From Klebsiella africana (GTDB taxonomy: Bacteria > Pseudomonadota > Gammaproteobacteria > Enterobacterales > Enterobacteriaceae), in NCBI RefSeq assembly GCF_020526085.1, contig NZ_CP084874.1, forward strand, positions 62,001 through 126,000: a DNA stretch of 64,000 bases, in the 5' to 3' direction. A program made the translations under genes and the position numbers. The notes beneath the pieces were generated by a model that worked only from the letters and a program-made list of their open reading frames with translations, was not told the DNA's origin and ran no database searches. Within the stretch, counting starts at the first letter, position 1; each line of letters begins with the position of its first letter. Shown piece after piece: positions 1 through 8,610 of this stretch.

Positions 1-812
1 GCGCTAAAGCGGCGTGCCAGACGGGAAAAGGTCATCGCGGCGATGATCAGCCCGATACCGTTCAGACCGAACAGCAGACTGAACTGCATGGCGCTCATGC
101 CGTATTCGCTCTGCATCACGAAGGAAGAAGATCCGATGTAGGAGAACAGCCCGGCCATCATAAAGGCCTGAATCAGGCAGAAGCGCAGAAAACGGCGATT
201 TTTCAGCACCGGCTGACCGGGTTGCTGGCGGGCGGTATGCGTCGCTGCGGCCGGGCGCGTTTCCCGCAGGATCGCCAGGCTCATAACCAGCAGCACGCCG
301 CCAATGGCGGCCATCGTCCAGAAGAGAATTCGCCAGTCGAAGGCGGTGATAACGTAGCCGCCCAGCACCGGGGACAGCACCGGCGCAATGCCGTTCACGG
401 TCATCAGTAGGGCGAAAAACTGGGTCAACAGGGTGCCCTGGTATTTATCGCGGGCGATGGATCGCGACAGCACCGAGCCGCCAGCGCCAGCAAAGCCTTG
501 TAAAAAGCGCCAGACAATCAGCATGTTGATATCGCGGGTCAGGGCACACATCGCCGAAGAGAAGATAAACAGTAACAGGGACAGCACCAGCGGTTTCAGG
601 CGGCCAATGCGGTCGCTCAGCGGGCCGAAAAACAGCTGACCCAGGCCGAGGCCAATCAGCGCGGCGGTTAGCGACAACTGGGTCTGGGTGCTGGTGGCCT
701 GCAGCTGCTGAGTGATCTCCGGCAGCGCCGGTAGATAAAAATCCGTGCACAGCGGGCCGATACCCGACAGCAGGCCGAGGATCAGCGCCCAGGAGAGGGA
801 AACACGTGCCAT
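1..812 (-). CDS. Bcr/CflA-type MFS drug transporter, 3' end outside window
   Basis: Reading leftward from the ATG at 810-812 gives 270 codons beginning MARVSLSWAL and running off the window, so the C-terminal third is missing. The visible part has the hydrophobic helices of the first half of a 12-helix major facilitator protein, with an early SGIGPLCTDFYLPALP segment typical of the Bcr/CflA drug:proton antiporters and a motif A (GPLSDRIGR) between helices 2 and 3. It starts 45 bases after the stop of the outer-membrane channel gene, on the same strand, and so is probably the last gene of the RND efflux operon. The substrate cannot be told from sequence. The family call is firm; the operon membership is inferred from spacing. 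Confidence 0.85.
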   Translation of the reverse strand, partial: MARVSLSWALILGLLSGIGPLCTDFYLPALPEITQQLQATSTQTQLSLTAALIGLGLGQLFFGPLSDRIGRLKPLVLSLLLFIFSSAMCALTRDINMLIVWRFLQGFAGAGGSVLSRSIARDKYQGTLLTQFFALLMTVNGIAPVLSPVLGGYVITAFDWRILFWTMAAIGGVLLVMSLAILRETRPAAATHTARQQPGQPVLKNRRFLRFCLIQAFMMAGLFSYIGSSSFVMQSEYGMSAMQFSLLFGLNGIGLIIAAMTFSRLARRFS

Positions 813-857
813 AACAATTCCTTGTAGAGGCCGGGCGCGGCCGCCCGGCGGGTAAGT

Positions 858-2222
858 TTAACTGGCGCCGCCGCCCAGCGACTGCCAGAGGGTGATCCGG
901 TTATTGAGGTCGGTTTGCTGCAGGGACAGCAGCGTCGTTTTCGCCGACCACAGCGTGCGCTGAGCGGTGAGCACCGACAGATAATCACCGACCCCGGCCT
1001 GATAGCTTTTCATGGCGATATCCAGCGATGTCTGCTCGGCGGCGACGTACTGCCGCTGGGCATCAAGCTCTTCGCTCAGCGTTTCCCGGCGCGCCAGCGC
1101 GTCGGCAACGTCCTTAAACGCGCTCTGAATCGATTTCTCATAGGTGGCGATCAGCCCCTTTTTCTCCGCTTCCGCATAGCGCAGCTGCGCCAGGTTACTG
1201 CCGCCGGTGAATAGCGGCAGGCTGATAGACGGGGCGAACGACCACACCTGCATCCCGTGGCTGAACAGCGACGACAGCGAGTCACTGCCGACCCCGGCGC
1301 TGGCGGTCAGGGAAATCGACGGGAAGAAGTTCGCCCGCGCTGCGCCGATATCGGCATTGGCGCTCTTCAGGTTGTGCTCCGCTTCCTGAATGTCCGGCCG
1401 ACGCAGCAGCACCGACGATGACACGCCCGCCGGCACCAGCGCAATACTGTTATCCCCCAGGCTCTCGAGAGTGCCGGGCAGGAGGCTCTCCGGCACGGTT
1501 TCCCCCGCCAGCAGGTTAATGGCGTTTTTATCCTGCGCCACCAGCGTACGATAGCTGGCGACGCTGGCGCGCGCCTGCTGATAGACGCTTTCCGCCGAGC
1601 TTAAATCACCCGCGGAGGCGGTGCCTACCGCCATCTGGCGGGCGACGATATTGCGTGAGTTTGCCGCGCTGTCCATGGTCTGCTGCGCCAGCGCCAGATT
1701 GCTGTTATCCGTCGCCAGCGTCACCCAGGCGGTGGTCAAATCGGCAATCATCGTCAGCCGGGTATTCTGCGCGGTGAATTCGCTGGCAAGCCAGGTTTCG
1801 CGCGCCGCGCGCGACAGGCTCTGGTTTTTGCCGAACAAGTCCAGTTCGAAGCTGGAGACCGCGCCGTCGGCCTGCGAAGCGGAGCTCAGGCCGCTGGCCA
1901 CCGTTTTGCTGCGGGTATGGCTCAGCTCAGCATCGACGGTGGGAAACAGCGACGCCCGCGTCTCGCCGTACTGGGCGCGCGCGGTCTCGATATCGGCCAG
2001 CGCTTTTTGCACATCGCGGTTGCTGTTCAGCGCGATGCTGACCACTTTTTTCAACCGCGCGTCATTGACCACTTTCTGCCAGTCGCCGACCACCGCCGTC
2101 GATTCGCCGTGCGCCCCGGGCAGGGTGGCCGGCACCGGCGCGGCCGGGCGATCATAATGCGGGTCAAGCGAGACGCAGCCCGCGGTCAGGAGCGCGATAA
2201 ACACTATACTCAAACGAAACAT
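858..2222 (-). CDS. eefC: Outer-membrane efflux channel lipoprotein (NodT/OprM type), probable EefC
   Basis: A 454-residue TolC-like channel protein. The N-terminus is a lipoprotein signal with lipobox LTAGC (Cys16), so the mature protein should be lipid-anchored in the outer membrane like OprM. The rest shows the two repeated outer-membrane-efflux domains: alanine- and glutamine-rich helices, and a proline-rich LVPAGVSSSVLLRRPDIQEAE segment near the middle that is typical of NodT-type channels. It begins only three bases after the pump gene stops, so the two are translated together. The operon therefore carries its own channel instead of relying on TolC. The gene symbol rests on the adaptor-pump-channel order known for the Klebsiella/Enterobacter eef locus, not on alignment. 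Confidence 0.85.
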   Translation of the reverse strand: MFRLSIVFIALLTAGCVSLDPHYDRPAAPVPATLPGAHGESTAVVGDWQKVVNDARLKKVVSIALNSNRDVQKALADIETARAQYGETRASLFPTVDAELSHTRSKTVASGLSSASQADGAVSSFELDLFGKNQSLSRAARETWLASEFTAQNTRLTMIADLTTAWVTLATDNSNLALAQQTMDSAANSRNIVARQMAVGTASAGDLSSAESVYQQARASVASYRTLVAQDKNAINLLAGETVPESLLPGTLESLGDNSIALVPAGVSSSVLLRRPDIQEAEHNLKSANADIGAARANFFPSISLTASAGVGSDSLSSLFSHGMQVWSFAPSISLPLFTGGSNLAQLRYAEAEKKGLIATYEKSIQSAFKDVADALARRETLSEELDAQRQYVAAEQTSLDIAMKSYQAGVGDYLSVLTAQRTLWSAKTTLLSLQQTDLNNRITLWQSLGGGAS

Positions 2223-2225
2223 ACC

Positions 2226-5200
2226 TTACTCCTGAGAAGGACGTTGGCGGGTGAAGAAACGCTTCACCAGCACGAAGAACAGCGGTACGAAGAACACCGC
2301 CAGTAGGGTGGCCGTCAGGGTGCCGCCGATAATCCCGGTGCCGATCGCCACGCGGCTGTTGGCCCCGGCGCCGGTGGCGATGGCCAGCGGCAGCACCCCG
2401 GCGATAAACGCCAGCGAGGTCATGACAATCGGGCGCAGACGGGTCTGCGCGGCGCGGATCGCCGCCCGGGAGAGCGAATACCCCTCATCCACGGCGGATT
2501 CAGCGAATTCAACGATAAGAATGGCGTTCTTCGACGACAGGCCGATGGTGGTCAGCAGCGCCACCTGGAAGTAGACGTCGTTGCTTAAACCGCGCAGCGT
2601 CGCCGCCAGCGCCGCGCCGAGCAGGCCGAGCGGGATGACCATAATCACCGAGAACGGCACCGACCAGCTCTCATACAGCGCCGCCAGGCACAGGAACACC
2701 ACCAGAATCGAGATGGCGTACAGACTCATCGCCTGGCCGCTGGCCAGCTTTTCCTGCAGCGAAATGCCGCTCCACGCCCAGGTGGAGCCCGCGGGCAGGC
2801 TGTCGGCCAGTTTTTCCATCTTGTCCATTGCCGCGCCGGAGCTGAAGCCGGCGGCGTTTTCGCCCTGGATCTCGAAGGCGGCGGAGCCGTTGTAGCGTAC
2901 CAGGCTTTCCGGGCCGTATTGCCAGTGGGTGGTGGCGAAGGCGGAGAACGGCGTCATGCTGTTATCGCTGCCGCGAACGAACCATTTGCCGAGGTCTGAA
3001 GGCACCGCGCGCGCATCGCTCTCGCCCTGGATATAGACCTTCTTCACCCGGCCGCGATCGATAAAGTCATTCACGTAGGTACCGCCCCAGGCGCTGGAGA
3101 GCGTATCGGTCACGTCGCTCAGCGACAGCCCCAGCGAGACGGCTTTGTTGTTATCGATATCCACCTGTAGCTGCGGCATCTGCGGCAGGTCGTTAGCGCG
3201 CACCGACTGCAGTTCGCTGCTCTGGTTGGCCGCCGCCAGCAGCTGGCTGCGCAGCTTCATCAGGCTGTCGCGGTCGGTACCGCCGCTGGCCATCAGCTCG
3301 AAGGTGAAGCCGTTGCTCTGCCCAAGACCGTCCACCGACGGCGGGGTCATGGCGAAGAGGGTGGCGTCGCGGATCGTCCCCAGCTCTTTGGTGGCGCGCA
3401 GGGCGATGGCCTGGGCGGTATTGTCGTCCCCTTTGCGCTGCGACCAGTTTTTCAGCGATACGAAGGCCATCCCGGCGTTCTGCCCGCTGCCGCTAAAGCT
3501 GAAGCCGTCGACGGTGAAAATGACGTCGGTATTGGCTTTCTCTTTGGTGAGGAACCAGTCGGTCACCTGGCGACGCACCTCGGCGGTACGCACCGCGGTG
3601 GCCCCGGCGGGCAGAGTGTACTGGACCATGATCTCCCCCTGGTCCTCCACCGGCAGGAAGCTGCCCGGCAGCTTCCACATCGCCAGCGCCATCGCCCCGC
3701 AAATCAACGCGTAAGCGCCCATCATCACCGCGCCCCGGCGCAGGCCGCCGAGTACGCGGCGCTGGTAGCCTGCTTCCGTGCGCCCCCACAGGCGGTTAAA
3801 GGCGCCGAAGAACCCTTTGGTGTGCGGTTTGGAGTGGCTGAGCAGCGCGCCGCACAGCGCCGGGGTGAGGGTTAGCGCCACCACCACCGACAGCATCATC
3901 GCCGAGATAATGGTTACCGAGAACTGGCGATAGATCACCCCGGTCGAACCGCCGAAGAAGGCCATCGGCAGGAACACCGCCGACAGCACCAGGGCAATCG
4001 CCACCAGCGCGCCGGAGATTTCGCCCATCGATTTTTCAGTAGCTTCCCGGGCGGGCAGCCCTTCGTCGCGCATAATGCGCTCAACGTTCTCCACCACCAC
4101 GATGGCGTCATCCACCAGCAGGCCGATCGCCAGCACCATGGCGAACAGCGTCAGGGTGTTAATCGAGTAGCCGAACAGGGCCAGCACCCCGAAGGTGCCA
4201 AGCAGCACCACCGGCACCGCTACCGCCGGAATGAGCGTCGCGCGGAAGTTCTGCAGGAACAGATACATCACGCAGACTACGAGGATAATCGCTTCGAACA
4301 GGGTCTGAATCACGTCCTCGACCGAGATTTTGATGAACTCGGTGCTGTCCTTCGGATAGGCAATATCGTAACCCTGCGGCATCTGACGCTGGAATTCGGC
4401 GATTTTGCTTTTCACCAGCGTCGCGGTGTCCAGCGCGTTGGCGCCGGGGGCCATCATCACCGCGATCCCGGCGGCCGGGTGGCCGTTCAGATTGGCGGTG
4501 GCGGTGTAATCCTCGCTACCCATCTCCACTCGCGCGACATCGCTCAGGCGCACTACCGAGCCGTCGGCCTGGCTTTTCACGATGATCGCTTTGAACTGGT
4601 CAGGGGTTTGCAGCCGGGACTGCGCGCGCACGGTGGCGGTTAATTGCTGGGCATTGGATGACGGTAGCGCGCCGATTTTACCGGCGGAGACCTGCACGTT
4701 CTGCGCCTCAATCGCCGACTGGACGTCGGAAGGCATCAGCGAGTAGGAGGCGAGTTTGGTCGGGTCCATCCAGACGCGCATCGCGTATTCGGCGCCGAAC
4801 ACCTGCAGGCTGCCGACGCCCTCCACGCGCGCCAGCGGGTCCTGCATATTGCTGACCAGCCAGTCGGAGATATCGGAGCTGGTGGCGCGGTTGGTTTTGT
4901 CATACACCGCGAGGATCAGCAGGAAGCTGCTCTGCGATTTTTCCACCGTCACGCCGGACTGCTGGACTTCGCTCGGCAGCCGCGATTCCGCCTGCTGCAC
5001 TTTGTTTTGCACCTGCACCTGGGCGGTGTCCGGGTCGGTCCCCTGCTCAAAGGTGACGGTGATGCTGACCGAGCCATCGGAGCTGCTGGTGGAGCTGAAG
5101 TAGAGCAGATGGTCGAGGCCGGTGAGCTGCTGCTCGATCACCTGGGTGACGCTGTTCTCCAGGGTTTCGGCGGACGCCCCGGTATAGGTGGCGGAGATTT

Positions 5201-5333
5201 TCACCGCCGGCGGGGCGACGTCCGGGTACTGGCCTACCGGCAGCGTGCGGATCGCCAGCACCCCGGCGAGCATTATCAGAATGGCGATCACCCAGGCAAA
5301 GACCGGGCGACGCACGAAGAAACGGGAGAACAT
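2226..5333 (-). CDS. eefB: RND multidrug efflux pump inner-membrane subunit, probable EefB
   Basis: A 1035-residue HAE1-family resistance-nodulation-division pump, the usual length for AcrB homologues. It would take drugs from the periplasm and inner membrane and expel them through the channel, driven by protons. The N-terminus MFSRFFVRRPVFAWVIAI is the standard first helix. The helix-4 proton-relay motif GLLVDDAIVVVENVERI carries both essential aspartates, and the second half has the matching GLSSKNAILIVEFA segment. Its ATG overlaps the TGA of the adaptor gene by one base (TGATG), a sign of translational coupling. AcrB, OqxB and MexB-like pumps are alternatives for the exact name; the family itself is certain. 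Confidence 0.93.
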   Translation of the reverse strand: MFSRFFVRRPVFAWVIAILIMLAGVLAIRTLPVGQYPDVAPPAVKISATYTGASAETLENSVTQVIEQQLTGLDHLLYFSSTSSSDGSVSITVTFEQGTDPDTAQVQVQNKVQQAESRLPSEVQQSGVTVEKSQSSFLLILAVYDKTNRATSSDISDWLVSNMQDPLARVEGVGSLQVFGAEYAMRVWMDPTKLASYSLMPSDVQSAIEAQNVQVSAGKIGALPSSNAQQLTATVRAQSRLQTPDQFKAIIVKSQADGSVVRLSDVARVEMGSEDYTATANLNGHPAAGIAVMMAPGANALDTATLVKSKIAEFQRQMPQGYDIAYPKDSTEFIKISVEDVIQTLFEAIILVVCVMYLFLQNFRATLIPAVAVPVVLLGTFGVLALFGYSINTLTLFAMVLAIGLLVDDAIVVVENVERIMRDEGLPAREATEKSMGEISGALVAIALVLSAVFLPMAFFGGSTGVIYRQFSVTIISAMMLSVVVALTLTPALCGALLSHSKPHTKGFFGAFNRLWGRTEAGYQRRVLGGLRRGAVMMGAYALICGAMALAMWKLPGSFLPVEDQGEIMVQYTLPAGATAVRTAEVRRQVTDWFLTKEKANTDVIFTVDGFSFSGSGQNAGMAFVSLKNWSQRKGDDNTAQAIALRATKELGTIRDATLFAMTPPSVDGLGQSNGFTFELMASGGTDRDSLMKLRSQLLAAANQSSELQSVRANDLPQMPQLQVDIDNNKAVSLGLSLSDVTDTLSSAWGGTYVNDFIDRGRVKKVYIQGESDARAVPSDLGKWFVRGSDNSMTPFSAFATTHWQYGPESLVRYNGSAAFEIQGENAAGFSSGAAMDKMEKLADSLPAGSTWAWSGISLQEKLASGQAMSLYAISILVVFLCLAALYESWSVPFSVIMVIPLGLLGAALAATLRGLSNDVYFQVALLTTIGLSSKNAILIVEFAESAVDEGYSLSRAAIRAAQTRLRPIVMTSLAFIAGVLPLAIATGAGANSRVAIGTGIIGGTLTATLLAVFFVPLFFVLVKRFFTRQRPSQE

Positions 5334-6457
5334 CAGGCGTTGCCTCCGTTATTGCTGACGGCGACGGCCTTCACTGTCTGTCCGGGGGCCACTTTACTGG
5401 TGCCTTCGACAATCAGCTTATCGCCCGCTTTCAGGCCGCTCAGCACCAGCCATTTATCGCCGTAGGTGTCGCCGGTTTCCACGGTACGCTGCTCAACTTT
5501 GTTGGCGGCATCGACCACCAGCGCCGTGGCGTCGCCTTTGGCATCGCGGGTGATCCCCTGCTGCGGGGCGAGGATCGCGTCGTTCATGATGCCTTCATCG
5601 ATGCGCGCGCGGACGAACATCCCCGGCAGCAGAACGTGCTGCGGGTTGGGGAAGATGGCGCGCAGGGTCACCGAGCCGGTGGATTCATCGACGGCGACTT
5701 CGGTGAGCGCCAGACGCCCTTTTTTGGGATAGGTACTGCCATCTTCCAGGGTTAACGTTACGCTGAGGGTGTCGCTGTTGCTGGCCAGGCTTTGTTTACG
5801 TAAACGCAGGAGATCGACGCTGGATCGCGTCAGATCGACATACATGGTGTCGAGCCCGCGGATCGTCGCCAGCGCGGTATCCTGATCGGCGGAGACCAGC
5901 GCCCCCGGCGTAACCGACGAGATGCCGATGCGCCCGGCAATCGGTGCGGTGATGGTGGTCCAGTTCAGGTTGATGCGCGCGCTCTCCAGCGCCGCTTTCT
6001 TCGATTCCACGCTGGCCTTGTCCTGGGCGCAGGTGGAGGCGGCGTCGTCAGCATCCTGGCGGGAAACGCCGTTATCCCTGACCAGCGACGCGTAGCGCTG
6101 CGCCTTCTGGCAATCGGAGACCACCAGCGCCTGGGCCTGTTTTAGCGCCGCCGCCGCTTCGTTCCAGGTCGCGCGATAGCTGGAGGGGTCGATCTGGTAA
6201 AGGGCCTGCCCGGCCTTCACCATATCGCCTTCGGTAAACAGGCGCTTCTGGATGATGCCGCCCACCTGCGGGCGAACTTCGGCGCTGAGCGAGGCGGTGG
6301 TGCGGCCGGTGAGCTGGCTGATCACCGGCACCGGCTGGCTTTGCAGGGTGACCACGCCCACTTCCGGCGTGGGTTGCTGCGGGGCAGATGTCTGCGCATT
6401 ATCGCATCCGCTAAGGAGAAATAATGCTGTCGCGATGGGAGCTATGATGTATTTCAT
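5333..6457 (-). CDS. eefA: RND efflux periplasmic adaptor lipoprotein, probable EefA
   Basis: A 374-residue membrane-fusion protein that would bridge the pump and outer-membrane channel. The signal peptide ends in lipobox LLSGC (Cys18). Then come the beta-barrel/lipoyl half-motif (VRPQVGGIIQKRLFTEGDMVKAGQALYQID), an alpha-hairpin around residues 95-165, and the second lipoyl half (ITAPIAGRIG). These match AcrA-type adaptors. It is the first gene of the leftward operon; the start has only a weak GAGA-type ribosome site. The 380 bases upstream are AT-rich and divergent from an acetyltransferase gene. The homologous eef operon of Enterobacter aerogenes is known to be silenced by H-NS, which would fit the AT-rich upstream DNA, but that is inference here. 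Confidence 0.9.
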   Translation of the reverse strand: MKYIIAPIATALFLLSGCDNAQTSAPQQPTPEVGVVTLQSQPVPVISQLTGRTTASLSAEVRPQVGGIIQKRLFTEGDMVKAGQALYQIDPSSYRATWNEAAAALKQAQALVVSDCQKAQRYASLVRDNGVSRQDADDAASTCAQDKASVESKKAALESARINLNWTTITAPIAGRIGISSVTPGALVSADQDTALATIRGLDTMYVDLTRSSVDLLRLRKQSLASNSDTLSVTLTLEDGSTYPKKGRLALTEVAVDESTGSVTLRAIFPNPQHVLLPGMFVRARIDEGIMNDAILAPQQGITRDAKGDATALVVDAANKVEQRTVETGDTYGDKWLVLSGLKAGDKLIVEGTSKVAPGQTVKAVAVSNNGGNA

Positions 6458-6836
6458 TATATTTTCTCAAGATATAAGACGTCCGCCCCGTTTATTTAAA
6501 AACGAGGGAATAGGTTGGGCGCTGAGGCATTTTCGGGTAAGCGAAAATGACAAAAAAGGAACACAGATGTTCCTGAACGTGATTGTTATTGTGTCTCCGC
6601 TGAAGCCAACCTCTTCGGTCTTCAGGAGGTGAAAAGCGCATCTCCTCTGGTTTTGTGGTGAGAATGATCATTCTCATTTTTCCCCATTATACGATCCGTC
6701 GCGATAATGGAAAGGTTTTTTTGCTTACTTTTAGAACGCAAAAAATTAAGGCAAATAATCATGGAGAAAATAAGAATATTTTGTGAAAGTGGAGAGGGAA
6801 AATAACCATTCGGCATCGCGATACTGGAGATAGTTA
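6458..6836. promoter_or_regulatory. AT-rich divergent promoter region, eefA / GNAT
   Basis: This 379-base gap separates the leftward efflux operon from the rightward acetyltransferase. Bases 6680-6830 are strikingly AT-rich for this genome. The short reading frames inside it lack ribosome sites and recognisable sequence, so I treat it as regulatory. It contains the perfect palindrome listed separately. Confidence 0.5.
6659..6676. promoter_or_regulatory. Perfect 18-bp palindrome, Fur-box-like
   Basis: TGAGAATGATCATTCTCA is a perfect 18-base inverted repeat. It shares the NATNAT-type hexamers of the Fur box, but the spacing differs from the ideal 19-base site. It lies about 200 bases upstream of eefA and 160 upstream of the acetyltransferase gene. 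Confidence 0.4.
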
Positions 6837-7253
6837 ATGACACTAATCATTACAAAAAGCATTAATCCCGACGATCAACAAGAATTGTTTGCCGGTCTGC
6901 GGCACTATAATCAGCAGTATCTCGATGCGGCGCAGTTTGGCGATCTGGGGATTTACTCCCGCGATGTGCAAGGGGTGATGCAGGGCGGGCTGATTGCCAA
7001 ACGCAAAGGTAACTGGCTGTGCATTGAGTATCTGTGGGTCAGCGAGGCGACGCGCGGGCGCGGGCTGGGGAGCGAGCTGATGCAAGAGGCGGAACAGCAG
7101 GCGCAGGCGCTGGGCTGCAGCCATCTGCTGGTGGATACCTTTAGCTTCCAGGCGCTGCCGTTTTATCAGAAATTAGGCTATCAGCTGCAGATGTCGCTGC
7201 CCGACTTCCCCCACGCGGGGATGCAGCGCCACTATTTGTCGAAGACGCTGTAA
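6837..7253 (+). CDS. GNAT-family N-acetyltransferase
   Basis: A 138-residue single-domain acetyltransferase, the normal size for a small GNAT protein. The acetyl-CoA pyrophosphate-binding loop is visible as [10 protein letters not shown] (about residues 73-82), preceded by the strand [11 protein letters not shown] and followed by the conserved [19 protein letters not shown] segment near the C-terminus, where the tyrosine usually acts as general acid. The substrate is unknown; proteins of this shape often modify small amines or antibiotics. It stands alone, divergent from the efflux operon, with a GGAGA-type ribosome site just upstream of the ATG. Family call firm, function open. Confidence 0.88.
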   Translation: MTLIITKSINPDDQQELFAGLRHYNQQYLDAAQFGDLGIYSRDVQGVMQGGLIAKRKGNWLCIEYLWVSEATRGRGLGSELMQEAEQQAQALGCSHLLVDTFSFQALPFYQKLGYQLQMSLPDFPHAGMQRHYLSKTL

Positions 7254-7298
7254 CGGTCCTGGTATCCCTGGGCGGTCAGGTACCGTACCTGTGGTTGT

Positions 7299-7333
7299 GC
7301 CGGATGGCGGCATAAATGCCTTATCCGGCCTAC
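7299..7333. repeat. REP-type palindrome
   Basis: GCCGGATGGCGGC...GCCTTATCCGGC is the classic enterobacterial REP/PU palindrome, here with a short AT insert at the loop. It lies just after the acetyltransferase stop. Confidence 0.8.
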
Positions 7334-7418
7334 ACAGTCCTCCCGTCGTTTCGTCCCACCCAGGACCGGCAAGCGCAACGCCGCCGGGCTGGATATCAGG
7401 CACGGCACCTGTATTCTT

Positions 7419-7449
7419 GCCGGGTGGCGGCTGTCGCCTTACCCGTCCT
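7419..7449. repeat. REP-type palindrome, variant
   Basis: A second REP-like unit, GCCGGGTGGCGGC followed by GTCGCCTTACCCG, the GGGT/ACCC variant also seen in the tandem array near 27.5 kb. Confidence 0.7.
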
Positions 7450-7547
7450 GGGGTTCGTGCGACCTGTTGTTAATTTAACCACATGCGCGACTGAAACTGC
7501 CGGTGCTGGCGGCCTCAACATCGCTGAGACGTTCCCGGAAGGCCGGG

Positions 7548-7760
7548 GCAGCCCGCATGGATGCGGGCTGAGGGCCGTGTTTTGCAGGGACGCTGCCTCG
7601 GCCCGACCCGAAGCCTGCAGGGATAAGTCGAAGGGACCGCGTAGCGGCGATTTTGCTGGCCGGAGCCCGGGGGTACAGGGGGCGGCGGCGACTGGCCGCC
7701 CCCTGTGCGCTCCCTGCGCCATAAGAGACATAGCGCAGAAGAAATATCGGGAGCGCAATC
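7548..7760. other. Structured non-coding G+C-rich element
   Basis: This stretch is packed with hairpins: GCCCGCAT/ATGCGGGC at 7551-7568; a stem GGGCCG...CGGCCC just after it; a perfect 12-base stem at 7675-7706 with an 8-base loop; and a nested pair TGCGCTCCC/GGGAGCGCA enclosing TGCGC/GCGCA at about 7706-7758. The overlapping reading frames (for example 7316-7909) have no family features and are not credible genes. It may be a dispersed repeat or a folded RNA; I cannot name it. Confidence 0.5.
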
Positions 7761-7783
7761 TGCCCGGACATAACACGGGAGTG

Positions 7784-7885
7784 GTAGCCCTGCTAAGCGT
7801 AGCGCGAGCAGGGAAAATCCCGCATGGCGGCGCGTGGCGCCTTATCCGGGCTACAAAAGCTTTTGCCGGGCGGCGGCTGCGCTTA
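7784..7885. repeat. REP/BIME repeat cluster
   Basis: GTAGCCCTGCTAAGCGTAGC followed by a GGCGGC...GCCTTATCCGGGCTAC unit and a GCCGGGCGGCGGC unit. It is the same family and order as one period of the tandem array at 27288-27751. The last bases run into the 3' end of the TetR gene. Confidence 0.75.
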
Positions 7886-8530
7886 ACCCCCGACGCCGTG
7901 GCCCATTAACGCCAGCGCGTGGCTGACGATGGTCTGGCGGTTGACCGCCTGTAAACGCGGATCGCTGTGGATGCGCGAAAACGGCACCAGCACCAGGCTA
8001 ATCACCGTGGTAAACAGCAGCTCCGGCGACAGCGCTGGATTGATCTTGCCCTCCAGCTGCCAGCGGCGCACCGTCTCCAGCATCACCTGAAAACGCTCCT
8101 CGCCGAAGCGGACGTCCATATGCTGACGCAGGATCGGCATCTCGCCGATGATCTCCTGCATCCACAGCGGCGCGAACCAGGCGTTTTTCTCCGCCATATG
8201 CGCCAGCGTCTCGACCATCATCGTCAGCGCCAGCACTGGGTCCTGTGGATGATCGACAAAGATGCGGCTGATGTGATTGCGCAGCGGCATAAAGCGCTCC
8301 TCAATCAGCTGGGTCACCAGCGCATCCCGCGAGCTGAAATAGTAATGCAGCATCGCCGGCGTCACCCCAGCCTCTTTGGCGATGGCGTTCAACGATACGC
8401 GGCCCGCCCCGTCGCGGGCAAACAGCGTCAGGGCGATGTCCATCAGCTGTTCGCGGTTGGCAGTACCCGGTTTTTTACCGCGTGGCCGCCCTGGGCGGCG
8501 GGGGGCATCCTGATCCTTTTGTGCTGTCAT
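7883..8530 (-). CDS. TetR-family repressor, divergent from MFS pump
   Basis: A 215-residue TetR-type regulator. The basic N-terminus (RRPGRPRGKK) precedes the helix-turn-helix at about residues 46-66 (VSLNAIAKEAGVTPAMLHYYFSSRDAL), which carries the family's usual GV(T/S)xxxLxYYF pattern. The C-terminal two-thirds should be the ligand-binding and dimer domain. It is transcribed away from the DHA2 efflux gene across an 80-base gap holding a strong inverted repeat, the standard arrangement in which the regulator represses both itself and the pump until a drug binds. The target is inferred from this layout. The ATG at 8528-8530 gives the best fit to the domain. Confidence 0.9.
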   Translation of the reverse strand: MTAQKDQDAPRRPGRPRGKKPGTANREQLMDIALTLFARDGAGRVSLNAIAKEAGVTPAMLHYYFSSRDALVTQLIEERFMPLRNHISRIFVDHPQDPVLALTMMVETLAHMAEKNAWFAPLWMQEIIGEMPILRQHMDVRFGEERFQVMLETVRRWQLEGKINPALSPELLFTTVISLVLVPFSRIHSDPRLQAVNRQTIVSHALALMGHGVGG

Positions 8531-8571
8531 GATATGGCGATCTCTTGACCCGATTCATTCTTTCACTAAAT

Positions 8572-8593
8572 ATTAATTATGCATTTAATTAAT
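8572..8593. promoter_or_regulatory. Inverted repeat, candidate TetR operator
   Basis: Perfect 8-base arms ATTAATTA and TAATTAAT around TGCATT, in the only gap between the TetR gene and the MFS gene. Position and symmetry suit a TetR-dimer operator; binding is inferred. Confidence 0.55.
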
Positions 8594-8610
8594 TTCAAGC
8601 GAGCGTTGTG

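Noticed and set aside
6622..6843. 73-codon leftward frame upstream of eefA
   Set aside because: AT-rich promoter DNA, no ribosome site, no similarity that I recognise.
7316..7909. 197-codon open frame in the repeat-rich gap after the acetyltransferase
   Set aside because: It crosses several REP palindromes and hairpins, lacks a ribosome site and has random-looking composition; the region is better explained as repeats.
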